Assembly (NCBI RefSeq): GCF_018397995.1
Contig: NZ_BBQH01000087.1
Coordinates: forward strand, 1 to 36,705
DNA: 36,705 nt
Direction of reading: 5' to 3'
DNA from: Rhizomonospora bruguierae
GTDB lineage: Bacteria > Actinomycetota > Actinomycetes > Mycobacteriales > Micromonosporaceae
The notes under the pieces are model-generated. The model saw only the letters and a list, made by a program, of their open reading frames with translations. It was not told the DNA's origin and made no database searches. Below are positions 22,675 through 30,460 of this stretch, piece after piece. Positions within the stretch are counted from its first letter, which is position 1. The number at the start of each line of letters is the position of its first letter. Position numbers and translations under genes: made by a program.

Positions 22675-24132
22675 TTACGGCATGAGGAGTCCCCAGTAGA
22701 GCGCCCAGGGTAGGAACACGACCGCGGCAGTGAGCGGGGGTGCGAGCCGCAGGGCGGCGCCGGTCCGACGGTGAGTGCGCCACCAGGCCACGGCGGTGGC
22801 GACGGCCGTGGCGACCGTGCCGGCCGAAAGCGCTTGCAGCACAAGCCAGGGAACCGTACGGCCGAGGACGATTGGGCCGATTGCGGTCTCGTTCGACAGC
22901 AGCAGGACGCCGGTGTAGCCGAGCCACCCCGGTACGGCGGTCAAGCCGGCGGCTACCAGCCACCGGGCCGGGCGGGCGGCCGGCGGGGTCTGGCGTCGCC
23001 CCGCGAGCCGGCGGATGAACCCGGTCAGCGGGTAGCCCGCGAAGCCCGCCACCATGATCCCCAGCGCGGCCAGTTGGGCCGCCGGCGACTCATACCACGG
23101 TAGGGGCGGCATCGGGCTGGTGGTTGTCTCCTGCGCCGGTGGGGGATCGGCACGGGGGGCCGGCGGGGCGTCGGCCAAGGCTTGGACCCATGATCCGATC
23201 AGGTCGACGTAACCCGGCGCGAACCGCCCCGCGGGCGTGATCCAGTTGTGGACGGCGAAGCCGCCCTCCGTGGCCAGGTAACCGGCGTGGTCACCGTCCC
23301 GGAGCACGCGCAGGGTGTAGCTGGGGTTGCCGGCCCGGCCGAGGGCGTCGGCGAAGATCGCCATGCTCTCGGCCGGCGGGCTGACCGTGTCGCGCTCGCC
23401 CCAGATCGCCAGTACGGATTGGTGCAGCCGCCTCAGCACGAGTACCGGGTCGTAGTCCGCCTCGGGGAACCATCCGGCGCCGGTCATGAGCCGCACGATG
23501 GTGGCCGGATAGACGCGCGCCATCGAGCCGGAGGCACCCGCTTCGCGTAGCCGGTTGGCCTTGCCCCACGCCTCCTGCCGCGCCGGCGGGACCCCGCTGG
23601 CCCCCACGGTGATCACGAAGGCGACCTCGTCGGAGGCGGCCGCGGCCAGGGGCGCGACCCAGCCCCCCTCGCTGAGGCCCCACAGGCCGACCCGCACCGG
23701 ATCGATGCCCTCGCGGGTGCGCAGCAGCCGGACGGCGGCCAGCGCGTCGTCCGCCAGCCGCGCGTACGACCGGTCCACCAGGGAGTAGCCATCGGTCCGC
23801 TTGTCATAGATCAGCGTGACGATGCCGGTCCGCGCGAACGCCTCGGCCTCCTGGCGCAGCCACTCGCGCGGGCCTGGTCCTCCGCCGTGGACCAGCACCA
23901 TGCCCGGTCGCGGCGGGTGCTCGCCGGCCGGCGCCACGACGGTGCCGTGGAGCACTGTGCCGTCGCTGCTGGAGAAGGAGACGTCGGTCGCGACCAGATC
24001 GCCGGCGGGCGCGGCGTACGCCGGAACCGTGGCCAGGACGGGCACCCCGGCCGCGGCGAGGGTGACGAGGGCGAGGCTGATCGTGCGAAGGCGGCTGGCC
24101 ACCGCGGACGGTTGTCTCGTTGCGTCGTTCAT
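22675..24132 (-). CDS. exported alpha/beta hydrolase with C-terminal membrane domain
   Basis: A 485-residue protein. A signal-like N-terminus (ALVTLAAAGVPVLATVPAYA) precedes an alpha/beta hydrolase domain at about 45-315: oxyanion region VLVHGGGPGP, nucleophile elbow GLSEGGW (GxSxG), acid in WGERDTVSPP and His in DGDHAGY, so the Ser-Asp-His triad is complete. A Pro-rich linker then leads to a C-terminal part with about four membrane helices (LGIMVAGFAGYPLTGF, WLVLQALSAGTVATAVA, LTAAVVFLPWALYWGLL). This suggests an extracytoplasmic esterase or peptidase tethered to the membrane; the substrate is unknown. ATG at 24132 lacks a clear ribosome binding site; GTG at 24102 is an alternative. A LuxR-type regulator starts 102 bp away on the other strand and may control it. 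Confidence 0.82.
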   Translation of the reverse strand: MNDATRQPSAVASRLRTISLALVTLAAAGVPVLATVPAYAAPAGDLVATDVSFSSSDGTVLHGTVVAPAGEHPPRPGMVLVHGGGPGPREWLRQEAEAFARTGIVTLIYDKRTDGYSLVDRSYARLADDALAAVRLLRTREGIDPVRVGLWGLSEGGWVAPLAAAASDEVAFVITVGASGVPPARQEAWGKANRLREAGASGSMARVYPATIVRLMTGAGWFPEADYDPVLVLRRLHQSVLAIWGERDTVSPPAESMAIFADALGRAGNPSYTLRVLRDGDHAGYLATEGGFAVHNWITPAGRFAPGYVDLIGSWVQALADAPPAPRADPPPAQETTTSPMPPLPWYESPAAQLAALGIMVAGFAGYPLTGFIRRLAGRRQTPPAARPARWLVAAGLTAVPGWLGYTGVLLLSNETAIGPIVLGRTVPWLVLQALSAGTVATAVATAVAWWRTHRRTGAALRLAPPLTAAVVFLPWALYWGLLMP

Positions 24133-24234
24133 GCGGCGAGCGTCGGCCGCGGCGGCCCTGGCGTCGCTGGTGCTAACACCCGAACTGTGGATGGTGGGCT
24201 TTTCCCTACCCGCGACGTCAACCAGACTACGGAG

Positions 24235-25197
24235 GTGTCCACCCGAACCACTGCCGGAATGACCGGTCGGCTCCGGCTACTGGGCAGCGCCGTCGCCCAG
24301 CGGCTGCGGTTGCTCGGCTGGGCGTGCGTGCTGGCGGCGCTGAGTCTGGCCGGGCTCGGGTTGCTGGCCCTGATCCTGGTGGCGTTGCCGCTGCTGGCTG
24401 TGTTTCCGGCCGGCGTCTGGCTCCTCCTGTCCGCGCTGCGGCTCGTCCGCGGCTTCGCTGACGCCAACCGGTGGGTCATCGGTAGCACGCTGCATGACGG
24501 GCGCCCGCTCGGTTACGGCTCCGCCGCCTTCGACCCCGGTGGCCTCCGGGCGCTGGCGAGCCTTCCCCCAGCGCAGTCCCCGCAGCCGTCCGGGGGCCGG
24601 TGGCGCCAACTACGCACGCTCGCTGGCGAGTCCGCCACCCGGCGGGATCTGGCCTGGCTACTGCTCACCAGCCCGGCCGGGCTCGTCGTGGCGTTCGTCG
24701 TGGGCGTGTCGCCGGCCGTGTGCCTGCACTTTGCGTCGCTGCCGGTGGTACGCCCGGCGCAGTCCGGGGTATGGACGGTCAACAGTGCGTTCATCGGAAT
24801 CCCGATCGGTCTGGTCGGCCTGGTGCTGTGGTGGTGGGCGGCGCCACCGGTCCTGCACGGCTACGCGCTGCTCTCCCGCCGGCTGCTGGGATCCGCGGCG
24901 ACCGCCGCCCTCACCACCCAGGTCCGGCGGTTGGTAGCGGCTCGCTCAGCGCCGGTGAGCCCCGCAGCGGCCGCGCCGGCCCGGCAAGCCCGGCTGGAGA
25001 GCCTGACCCCGCGGGAGCGGGAGGTGCTGGCGCTGGTCGCGGAGGGCCGCACCAACGCGGCCATCGCCGCCCGCCTCTACATCAGCGAAAAGGCCGTCGA
25101 CAAGCACATCACGAGCATGTTCCGTAAGCTCGACCTGACCAACTCGGCCGAGGACAACCGCCGCGTCCTGGCGGCGCTTTCCTACCTCCGCGACTGA
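24235..25197 (+). CDS. membrane-anchored LuxR-family regulator
   Basis: About 320 residues with an unusual layout for a transcription factor. The N-terminal part holds four likely membrane helices, a first pair (WACVLAALSLAGLGLLAL, ILVALPLLAVFPAGVWLL) and a second pair (LLTSPAGLVVAFVVGVSPAV, NSAFIGIPIGLVGLVLWWW), resembling the putative sensor domain usually fused to actinobacterial histidine kinases. The last 65 residues are a NarL/FixJ helix-turn-helix: LTPREREVLALVAEGRTNAA, IAARLYISEKAVDKHI, MFRKLDL. There is no receiver domain, so the signal would pass directly from membrane to DNA. GTG at 24235 may be leaderless (CAGACT ends seven bases upstream); ATG at 24259 is an alternative. Divergence from the hydrolase gene suggests local control. 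Confidence 0.8.
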   Translation: MSTRTTAGMTGRLRLLGSAVAQRLRLLGWACVLAALSLAGLGLLALILVALPLLAVFPAGVWLLLSALRLVRGFADANRWVIGSTLHDGRPLGYGSAAFDPGGLRALASLPPAQSPQPSGGRWRQLRTLAGESATRRDLAWLLLTSPAGLVVAFVVGVSPAVCLHFASLPVVRPAQSGVWTVNSAFIGIPIGLVGLVLWWWAAPPVLHGYALLSRRLLGSAATAALTTQVRRLVAARSAPVSPAAAAPARQARLESLTPREREVLALVAEGRTNAAIAARLYISEKAVDKHITSMFRKLDLTNSAEDNRRVLAALSYLRD

Positions 25198-25279
25198 GCG
25201 CGGACGCACCGCCGCGCCCGGTTCGCGGCGTTCCCCGCACGCGGGGGGCCGGCAGGCCGTTTCCACCCGGGCCAGGCGT

Positions 25280-27727
25280 TCAGGATTTCTCCCGGTGGCG
25301 CTGCCAGCGCAGCGGGCCGGGATGCAGCGACCAGACGACCCGCCGCCACCAGGAGCGCTGCCCACGCAACCGCTCCGCGTAGTCCACGGCCCGCTCGGCC
25401 GCCGTCCGCGCGTCGTCGAGTTCGGTGGCGTCCGGGGCGAACGCGGCCGCGTTGACCAGATCCGCCAGTTCGCCGACGCCGGGCACCGCCGGCCGCACCG
25501 CCAACCCGACAGCGCCGCCTCCTGGCCCGCCGCCGATCCGGCCGCCGCTGCTCGGGCCGCCTCCCACGGGTGACCCGGCGGCGTCGCGGCCGTCGCGCGC
25601 GTTACGACCGCCGCCCACTTCGCTGCCGCCGCCCGTTGTGTTGCTGGCGGCCTTGCGGCGGCCCCGGAGGGGGCCGTCTGGGCCGCTGGTGTTGTCGCCG
25701 GACTCGCCCGGGGTCGGCTCGCCGGCCGCCACGGCGGCGGCGTGCTCCGCCACCTCCGTCGCGGACATGTGCGGGTTGGCGGGCCGGCCGGCCAGGCGCA
25801 GCGCGTCGGTCAGTTCGAGCCACGCCCCCGCGACGCGCTCCGCCGGCGGTCCCTCCTCCAACCGGCGCCTGCGCAGCGTCCGCCGCAGCGTGACCATGGT
25901 CACCGCGAACGCCACCAGCAGCAGGACCAGTAGCACGCCGCCCCCGGCGCCCACGACCACACCGGTCGGCACCCCGCCGGCGCCGGCGCTCGCCGCGTCG
26001 TCCGCCGCCGGGGCGGTGGTCATCGGTGGCACCGTGCCGGTCGGCGCCTCGGTCGGCGGGGGAGTGGACTCCTCCGGCTTCGGCCGGAAGTCCTCCTCGA
26101 CCGGGCGGGGTGTCGCGTTCGGCTGGGGCAGCGGGTCGAACGCCACCCAGCCAAGATCCTGGAACAGCACCTCCGGCCAGGCGTACCCGTCGCCGCCGCG
26201 TACCACGGTCGAGCCTGGTCGGGTGCGGAAGCCGACGATGATCCGGGTGGGCAGGCCGGTGAGCCGGGCGAGCAGCGCGAACGACGCCGCGAACTGCTCG
26301 GAGGTGCCCTTCTGGCCGCCGCCGTTGGCCGGTCCGAACAGGAAGAAGCCCAGGTTCGGGTACGCGTGCCCGCTGGGCGCGTCGCTGACCAGCCGGTAGT
26401 GCTCGGCGAGAAACTGCTCGATCGCCGTGGCCCGGTCGTACGGGGCGCCGTGGTCGGCGTTGAGTTGCTGGGCGAGGCGCTGGACCTGCTCGGGTACCCC
26501 CGGGCCGACCGCCAGCATCCGCTGCGCGGCGGGGCCGGCGGGTACGTCGGCGAGCGGCAGCAGGTTCACGTCCGGTACGCGGTCGACGGAGGTCACCTCG
26601 TACCGCAGGCCCGGGGTCAGCCCCTCCGGCCGGATCAGCGTCCCGCTCGCCTGGTCGTAGGCCACTCGCGCGCCGTCCACCTGTGTCGGGGTGGCCGCGG
26701 CGGGCAGCAGCCGCCCGGACAGGTCCCCGATCGTGATCTCCTGGCGCAGCGGGCGGCCGGGCGTGCCCCCGGTTCCGTCGCTGGTCGGCGGCGGCAGCAC
26801 CCGCCCGGCGGACCGGTACGTCGCCCCGACCCGCCAGGTCACGCCGTCGTAGTCGGACAGCACGGCCAGGCGGATCGCCGTGCCGTCCGCTGGGGGAGCC
26901 CCGTCGATGGACACGTTCAGCAGTTCCTGCTGCGGCGCGAGCGCCCAACCGGAGATGCGGCTCAGCGGGTTCTCGTCGAGGGTGTCGAGGCGTGGCGGGG
27001 TCACGTACTGGCGCGGGTCGACGGGGCGGGTGTCGATGCGGGCGGCGATCTGCGGCGCCAGCGCGACGGTGGTGCCCGCCACGGCCGCCAGCGCCAGCGT
27101 GCCGCCCGCGAACCCGCGTAACCGCAGCGCCGCCGGCGCGTCCCTTGTGGACTTCCCGCGCCTGCCGCCGACGGCGAGCCCGAGCGCCGCCAGCGCCGCA
27201 TAGCCGAGCGTGACGGTCAGGGCGGGTTCGGCGTTCGGCCCCACCAGGTACAGCGCCCCGGCGAACAGGAGTGTCGGCGCCGCGTACCCGAGCAGCACCC
27301 GCCGGGCCCGGATCGCGATCTCCGTCGCGGCCAGCCCGGCGAGCCAGGCCGCGGCCACGGGTATCAGCACCGTGTCCGGCTGCGGCTGCACCGGGATCAT
27401 GGCGGTGAGCAGCCGCGGGATGCCGTTGGCCACCGCGTCCGCGGTGAGGTCCCGCAGCGTCCCGGGTAGCTCGGCGCGGCGGGCGGCCACGCTGATCGCC
27501 CACAGTGTGTAGCCGGCCATCGCGAGCACGGACACCGGCGCGACCAGCCAGTTCGGCAGCCGCCGGGCCGTCGCGCCAAGCCCGACCGAACCGGCCGCCG
27601 CGCCCAGCAGCAGCCAGGTCAGCAGGCTGTCCGCGTAGATCCGGCTGAGCAGCACGCCGGACGCCGCCACCATCGCGATCAGCACCGCCGGCAGCACGAT
27701 GGCGCGGGCCATTCCCGCCGGCCTCAC
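25280..27727 (-). CDS. TgpA-like transglutaminase-domain membrane protein, catalytic residues replaced
   Basis: An 815-residue membrane protein of the DUF3488/transglutaminase family, which always travels with MoxR and DUF58 genes. Several membrane helices occupy residues 1-230; the extracytoplasmic part includes the transglutaminase core at about 430-535, then a Pro/Thr-rich stalk, one more helix (about 585-610) and a long cytoplasmic Gly-rich tail with ELTDALRLAG. The core motif reads GTSEQFAASFALLARLTGLP: Ser476 stands where the catalytic Cys of GxCE is expected. The second motif reads GDGYAWPEV: Tyr515 replaces His. Asp531 (FDPLP) remains. It is thus probably a binding or scaffold module, not an enzyme. 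GTG at 27727 overlaps the DUF58 stop (GTGA); ATG 27712 is possible. Confidence 0.85.
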   Translation of the reverse strand: MRPAGMARAIVLPAVLIAMVAASGVLLSRIYADSLLTWLLLGAAAGSVGLGATARRLPNWLVAPVSVLAMAGYTLWAISVAARRAELPGTLRDLTADAVANGIPRLLTAMIPVQPQPDTVLIPVAAAWLAGLAATEIAIRARRVLLGYAAPTLLFAGALYLVGPNAEPALTVTLGYAALAALGLAVGGRRGKSTRDAPAALRLRGFAGGTLALAAVAGTTVALAPQIAARIDTRPVDPRQYVTPPRLDTLDENPLSRISGWALAPQQELLNVSIDGAPPADGTAIRLAVLSDYDGVTWRVGATYRSAGRVLPPPTSDGTGGTPGRPLRQEITIGDLSGRLLPAAATPTQVDGARVAYDQASGTLIRPEGLTPGLRYEVTSVDRVPDVNLLPLADVPAGPAAQRMLAVGPGVPEQVQRLAQQLNADHGAPYDRATAIEQFLAEHYRLVSDAPSGHAYPNLGFFLFGPANGGGQKGTSEQFAASFALLARLTGLPTRIIVGFRTRPGSTVVRGGDGYAWPEVLFQDLGWVAFDPLPQPNATPRPVEEDFRPKPEESTPPPTEAPTGTVPPMTTAPAADDAASAGAGGVPTGVVVGAGGGVLLVLLLVAFAVTMVTLRRTLRRRRLEEGPPAERVAGAWLELTDALRLAGRPANPHMSATEVAEHAAAVAAGEPTPGESGDNTSGPDGPLRGRRKAASNTTGGGSEVGGGRNARDGRDAAGSPVGGGPSSGGRIGGGPGGGAVGLAVRPAVPGVGELADLVNAAAFAPDATELDDARTAAERAVDYAERLRGQRSWWRRVVWSLHPGPLRWQRHREKS

Positions 27728-28908
27728 CACGCGCGCACGCCGTCCCACTCGGCCGCGAACTGCGCGCCGTCCGCGGCGTCGATCACGACCACGCCCGCCC
27801 CGCCCGGCGTCGAGCCGTCCGCGCCGAACACGCCGACCACTACCGACGAGTACGCGGGGCGCAGCGCGCCGACCGTGCCGAGGTCGTCGCGCCCGAGCGG
27901 GCCGGTGAGGAAGACCACGGTGTCGCCGACCCGTTGGTGCCGTAGCCGGTCGGTGGCGACCCGCAGGGACTCCGCCGGGGTCTGCGCGGGTTGCCCCGGG
28001 GGCGTGAGGTCGGCCTCGGCGAGCAGGTCGAGGAACCCGGCCGTGGCCTGGGCGCGCCCGCCCGTCCCGCCGGCCGCCGCCCCGGAGACCAAATGCAGCG
28101 TGATCGGCAGGTCCTCCCGCACCGCTGCCGCCACCACGGACGCCGCCGCCTCGCACGCCGACTCGAACGTCTCGACCACCCCGTCGGCCGGGCGCGGGTA
28201 GGCGGCGGCCCGGTCGTCGAGCAGCACCACGATGCTCGGCAGGCTGGTGTCCACGTGCTCGCGCACCATCAGCTCACCGACCCGCGCGCTGGTGCGCCAG
28301 TGCACGTGCCGCAGTTCGTCGCCGACCACGTATGGCCGCAGCGAGTCGAACGTGATCGATCCGTGCGGCACCTTGTCGACCAGGCCGTCGAGGCTGCGCG
28401 TCGCGCCGGCCGGCACCGCGGAAAGCTGGTGGATGCGCGGGTGCACCCAGACCTGCGCGGTGCCGCCCTGGCTGCGCGCCATCGTGACCAGCCCCAGCGG
28501 GTCGCGCCGGCTGACCCGCAGCGGCCCGATCGGCACCACGCCCCGCCGGCTCGTGGGCACCGGGTAGTTCACCACCGTGTCCCGCTTCGGGCGCAGACGC
28601 AGCAGCGGGACGGGCACGGTGGCCCGCCCGCACCGGTCCTCGGCGATCATCGTGGCGGCGCGGAACCGGCTCGTGTTGTGCACGGTCAGCGTCACGGTGC
28701 TCGACTCGCCACGCCCGACGCGGTCGGGGTCCGCCAGCCGCGACACGGACAGGCTCGGCCGCCAGCCGGTGTAGGCGAGCGCGCAGAGGACCGCCACGAT
28801 CGCGGCGCAGCCGAGTACGGCCAGCTCCGCGTAGCCGAACGCGTACCCGGTGACGAGGCCGGCGACGCCGGCGACGAGCAGCCCGATCCCGCGCGAGGTG
28901 ACCTTCAT
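27724..28908 (-). CDS. DUF58 domain protein
   Basis: A 394-residue protein of the DUF58 family, partners of MoxR AAA+ ATPases. Two hydrophobic stretches at the start (GIGLLVAGVAGLVTGYAFGY and LAVLGCAAIVAVLCALAY) anchor it. The family motif lies mid-protein: LRPYVVGDELRHVHWRTSAR followed by GELMVREHV. The rest has a VWA-like fold (SIVVLLDDRAAAYPRP, VVFLTGPLGRDDLG). The likely role is assembly or activation of cell-envelope complexes together with MoxR. ATG at 28908 has GAGGTGA upstream and overlaps the stop of the small gene before it (ATGA); its own stop overlaps the transglutaminase-like gene, so the three are tightly coupled. Confidence 0.9.
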   Translation of the reverse strand: MKVTSRGIGLLVAGVAGLVTGYAFGYAELAVLGCAAIVAVLCALAYTGWRPSLSVSRLADPDRVGRGESSTVTLTVHNTSRFRAATMIAEDRCGRATVPVPLLRLRPKRDTVVNYPVPTSRRGVVPIGPLRVSRRDPLGLVTMARSQGGTAQVWVHPRIHQLSAVPAGATRSLDGLVDKVPHGSITFDSLRPYVVGDELRHVHWRTSARVGELMVREHVDTSLPSIVVLLDDRAAAYPRPADGVVETFESACEAAASVVAAAVREDLPITLHLVSGAAAGGTGGRAQATAGFLDLLAEADLTPPGQPAQTPAESLRVATDRLRHQRVGDTVVFLTGPLGRDDLGTVGALRPAYSSVVVGVFGADGSTPGGAGVVVIDAADGAQFAAEWDGVRAW

Positions 28909-29231
28909 CCCGTCACCTCGTCACCACCGGCGCCGCCGGGCGCGGCCGCGTTGCGGTGCGTGGCCGTGCTGCGGTCGGTGGTTGCGCTGTGGGCGGTGGC
29001 CGTGCTGCGGTCGGTGGTTGCGCTGTGGGCGGTGGTTGCGCTGCTGGCGGTGGTCACGCTATGCGCGGTGGTGGTGCGGTGGGCGGTGGGCGTAGCGCCG
29101 GGGGCGGTTGTGTTGCGGGGTGCGGCCACGCCGGCGGCGGCGGTCGCGTTACGGTTGGCCGCCGCGCTGCGGGCGGTGTGCTTCGCAGCGCCCGTACGCC
29201 GCGAACTCAGCGCATCAGCCACCGTGGGCAT
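28905..29231 (-). CDS. small Ala/Thr/His-rich repeat protein between moxR and DUF58
   Basis: A 108-residue open frame (ATG 29231 to TGA 28905) I do not recognise. It begins MPTVADALSSRRTGAAKHTA and is then dominated by Ala, Thr, Ser, His and Asn, with a perfectly repeated 12-residue unit (TAHSATTDRSTA, twice) and a looser version before it. No signal peptide or membrane helix. Support for it being a gene: third codon positions are mostly G or C; the frame has no stop; its stop overlaps the DUF58 start as ATGA; and its start overlaps the MoxR end by 17 bp, so it fills exactly the 306-bp gap in an otherwise coupled operon. Against: low complexity and a weak ribosome binding site. It could be a linker that keeps ribosomes moving to DUF58. 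Confidence 0.5.
   Translation of the reverse strand: MPTVADALSSRRTGAAKHTARSAAANRNATAAAGVAAPRNTTAPGATPTAHRTTTAHSVTTASSATTAHSATTDRSTATAHSATTDRSTATHRNAAAPGGAGGDEVTG
28962..29033. repeat. perfect 36-bp tandem duplication
   Basis: 28962-28997 and 28998-29033 are identical. Diverged partial copies continue to about 29090. The unit is in frame with the small protein (12 residues), so copy changes would not shift the frame. Confidence 0.9.
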
Positions 29232-30429
29232 GGGCGGTGCCGTTCGCGTGACCCGGCCCGGCCGCCCCGTAGCCGCCGCCGCTCTGGTACACCGGCGCCG
29301 ACGCGCGGCCGGCCGTGTTGGCCTGCCCGCTCGCCTGCGCCGGCGGCGCGGGGGGCGCGCCGCCGGGCGTCGCCCCGCGGGTCGGGCGGGAACCGTGACT
29401 CCCGGCGGTGGGTGGGGTGACCGCCCCACCCGCGCCCTGCCCGTGCTGGCCGGGCGGCAGCGGCACCGGTACGGACTCGACCGCCTCGCGGAGCACGTCC
29501 GCCGCCGCGAGCCCGCGCAGTTGGGCGTCGGGGGAGAGCAGGATGCGGTGCGCGAACACCGGCTCCAGCAGCGCCTTGAAGTCCTCCGGCAGCACGAATG
29601 CCCGGCCGTCGATGAGCGCGTACGCCTGCGCGGCCCGGGTCAGCGCGATGACGCCGCGCGGGCTGACCCCGATGCGCACCTGCGGGTGCTCGCGGGTGGA
29701 CGTGGCCAGCCGGACGGCGTACGCGTACAGCGGGTCGGCGATGTGGACCCGCTGCACCAGCCGGATGGCCTCGCCGACGGTCGCCGTGTCGGTGACCGGC
29801 TCGAGTTGGTCGGGGGACCGGACCGCCGCACCGCGCAGCACCTCCACCTCGACGGCCTCGTCGGGGTAGCCGACGGACAGCTTCATCAGGAACCGGTCGA
29901 GTTGGGCCTCCGGCAGCCGGTACGTGCCGTCCATCTCGACCGGGTTCTGCGTGGCGACCACGAGGAACGGCCGGGGCACGGCGTGCCGCACACCGTCCAC
30001 GGTCACGAAGCGCTCCTCCATGACCTCCAGCAGCGCGGACTGCGTCTTCGGCGACGCCCGGTTGATCTCGTCCGCGATGACGATGTTCGCGAACACCGGA
30101 CCGGGGTGAAACTCGAAGCCCCGGTTCGCCTGGTTGAAGATCGTGACGCCGGTGACGTCGGCGGGGAGCAGGTCCGGCGTGAACTGGATGCGCCGCCACT
30201 GCCCCCGCACCGACGCCGCCATCGCCCGCGCCAGTGTGGTCTTGCCGACTCCTGGAACGTCCTCCAGCAGCACGTGCCCCTGGGCGAACAGCGCCGTGAG
30301 CGCCAACCGGACCACCGCCGGCTTGCCGAGCACGATCGAGCCGATGCTGTCGGCCAGGTGCCCGGCGAGGCCGGCGAAGCCCTGCATGTGCCCGCGGGTC
30401 AGCGGTTCGGTGCCCATGCCCATGTTCAC
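29215..30429 (-). CDS. MoxR-family AAA+ ATPase
   Basis: A 404-residue cytoplasmic chaperone-like ATPase. Walker A is EDVPGVGKTTLARAM, Walker B IVIADEINRA, with sensor 1 VVATQNPVEMDGTY and the MoxR hallmarks QFTPDLLPADVTG and LPEAQLDRFLMKL. The AAA lid (GVSPRGVIALTRAAQAYAL) ends near residue 330, and a Gly/Pro/Ala-rich tail of about 80 residues follows, longer than usual. The start is GTG at 30429, with GAGGAG eleven bases upstream; ATG at 30423 is six bases further. It would act on the DUF58 and transglutaminase-like proteins downstream and perhaps on the FN3 protein, whose gene ends 31 bp upstream. Confidence 0.92.
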   Translation of the reverse strand: MNMGMGTEPLTRGHMQGFAGLAGHLADSIGSIVLGKPAVVRLALTALFAQGHVLLEDVPGVGKTTLARAMAASVRGQWRRIQFTPDLLPADVTGVTIFNQANRGFEFHPGPVFANIVIADEINRASPKTQSALLEVMEERFVTVDGVRHAVPRPFLVVATQNPVEMDGTYRLPEAQLDRFLMKLSVGYPDEAVEVEVLRGAAVRSPDQLEPVTDTATVGEAIRLVQRVHIADPLYAYAVRLATSTREHPQVRIGVSPRGVIALTRAAQAYALIDGRAFVLPEDFKALLEPVFAHRILLSPDAQLRGLAAADVLREAVESVPVPLPPGQHGQGAGGAVTPPTAGSHGSRPTRGATPGGAPPAPPAQASGQANTAGRASAPVYQSGGGYGAAGPGHANGTAHAHGG

Positions 30430-30460
30430 GTCCGGTGGTGCTCCTCGCTGGAGAACGGGT

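Noticed and set aside
25198-25279. CCCCGC/GCGGGG inverted repeat between convergent genes
   Set aside because: Only six base pairs with a tiny loop; too weak to call a terminator.
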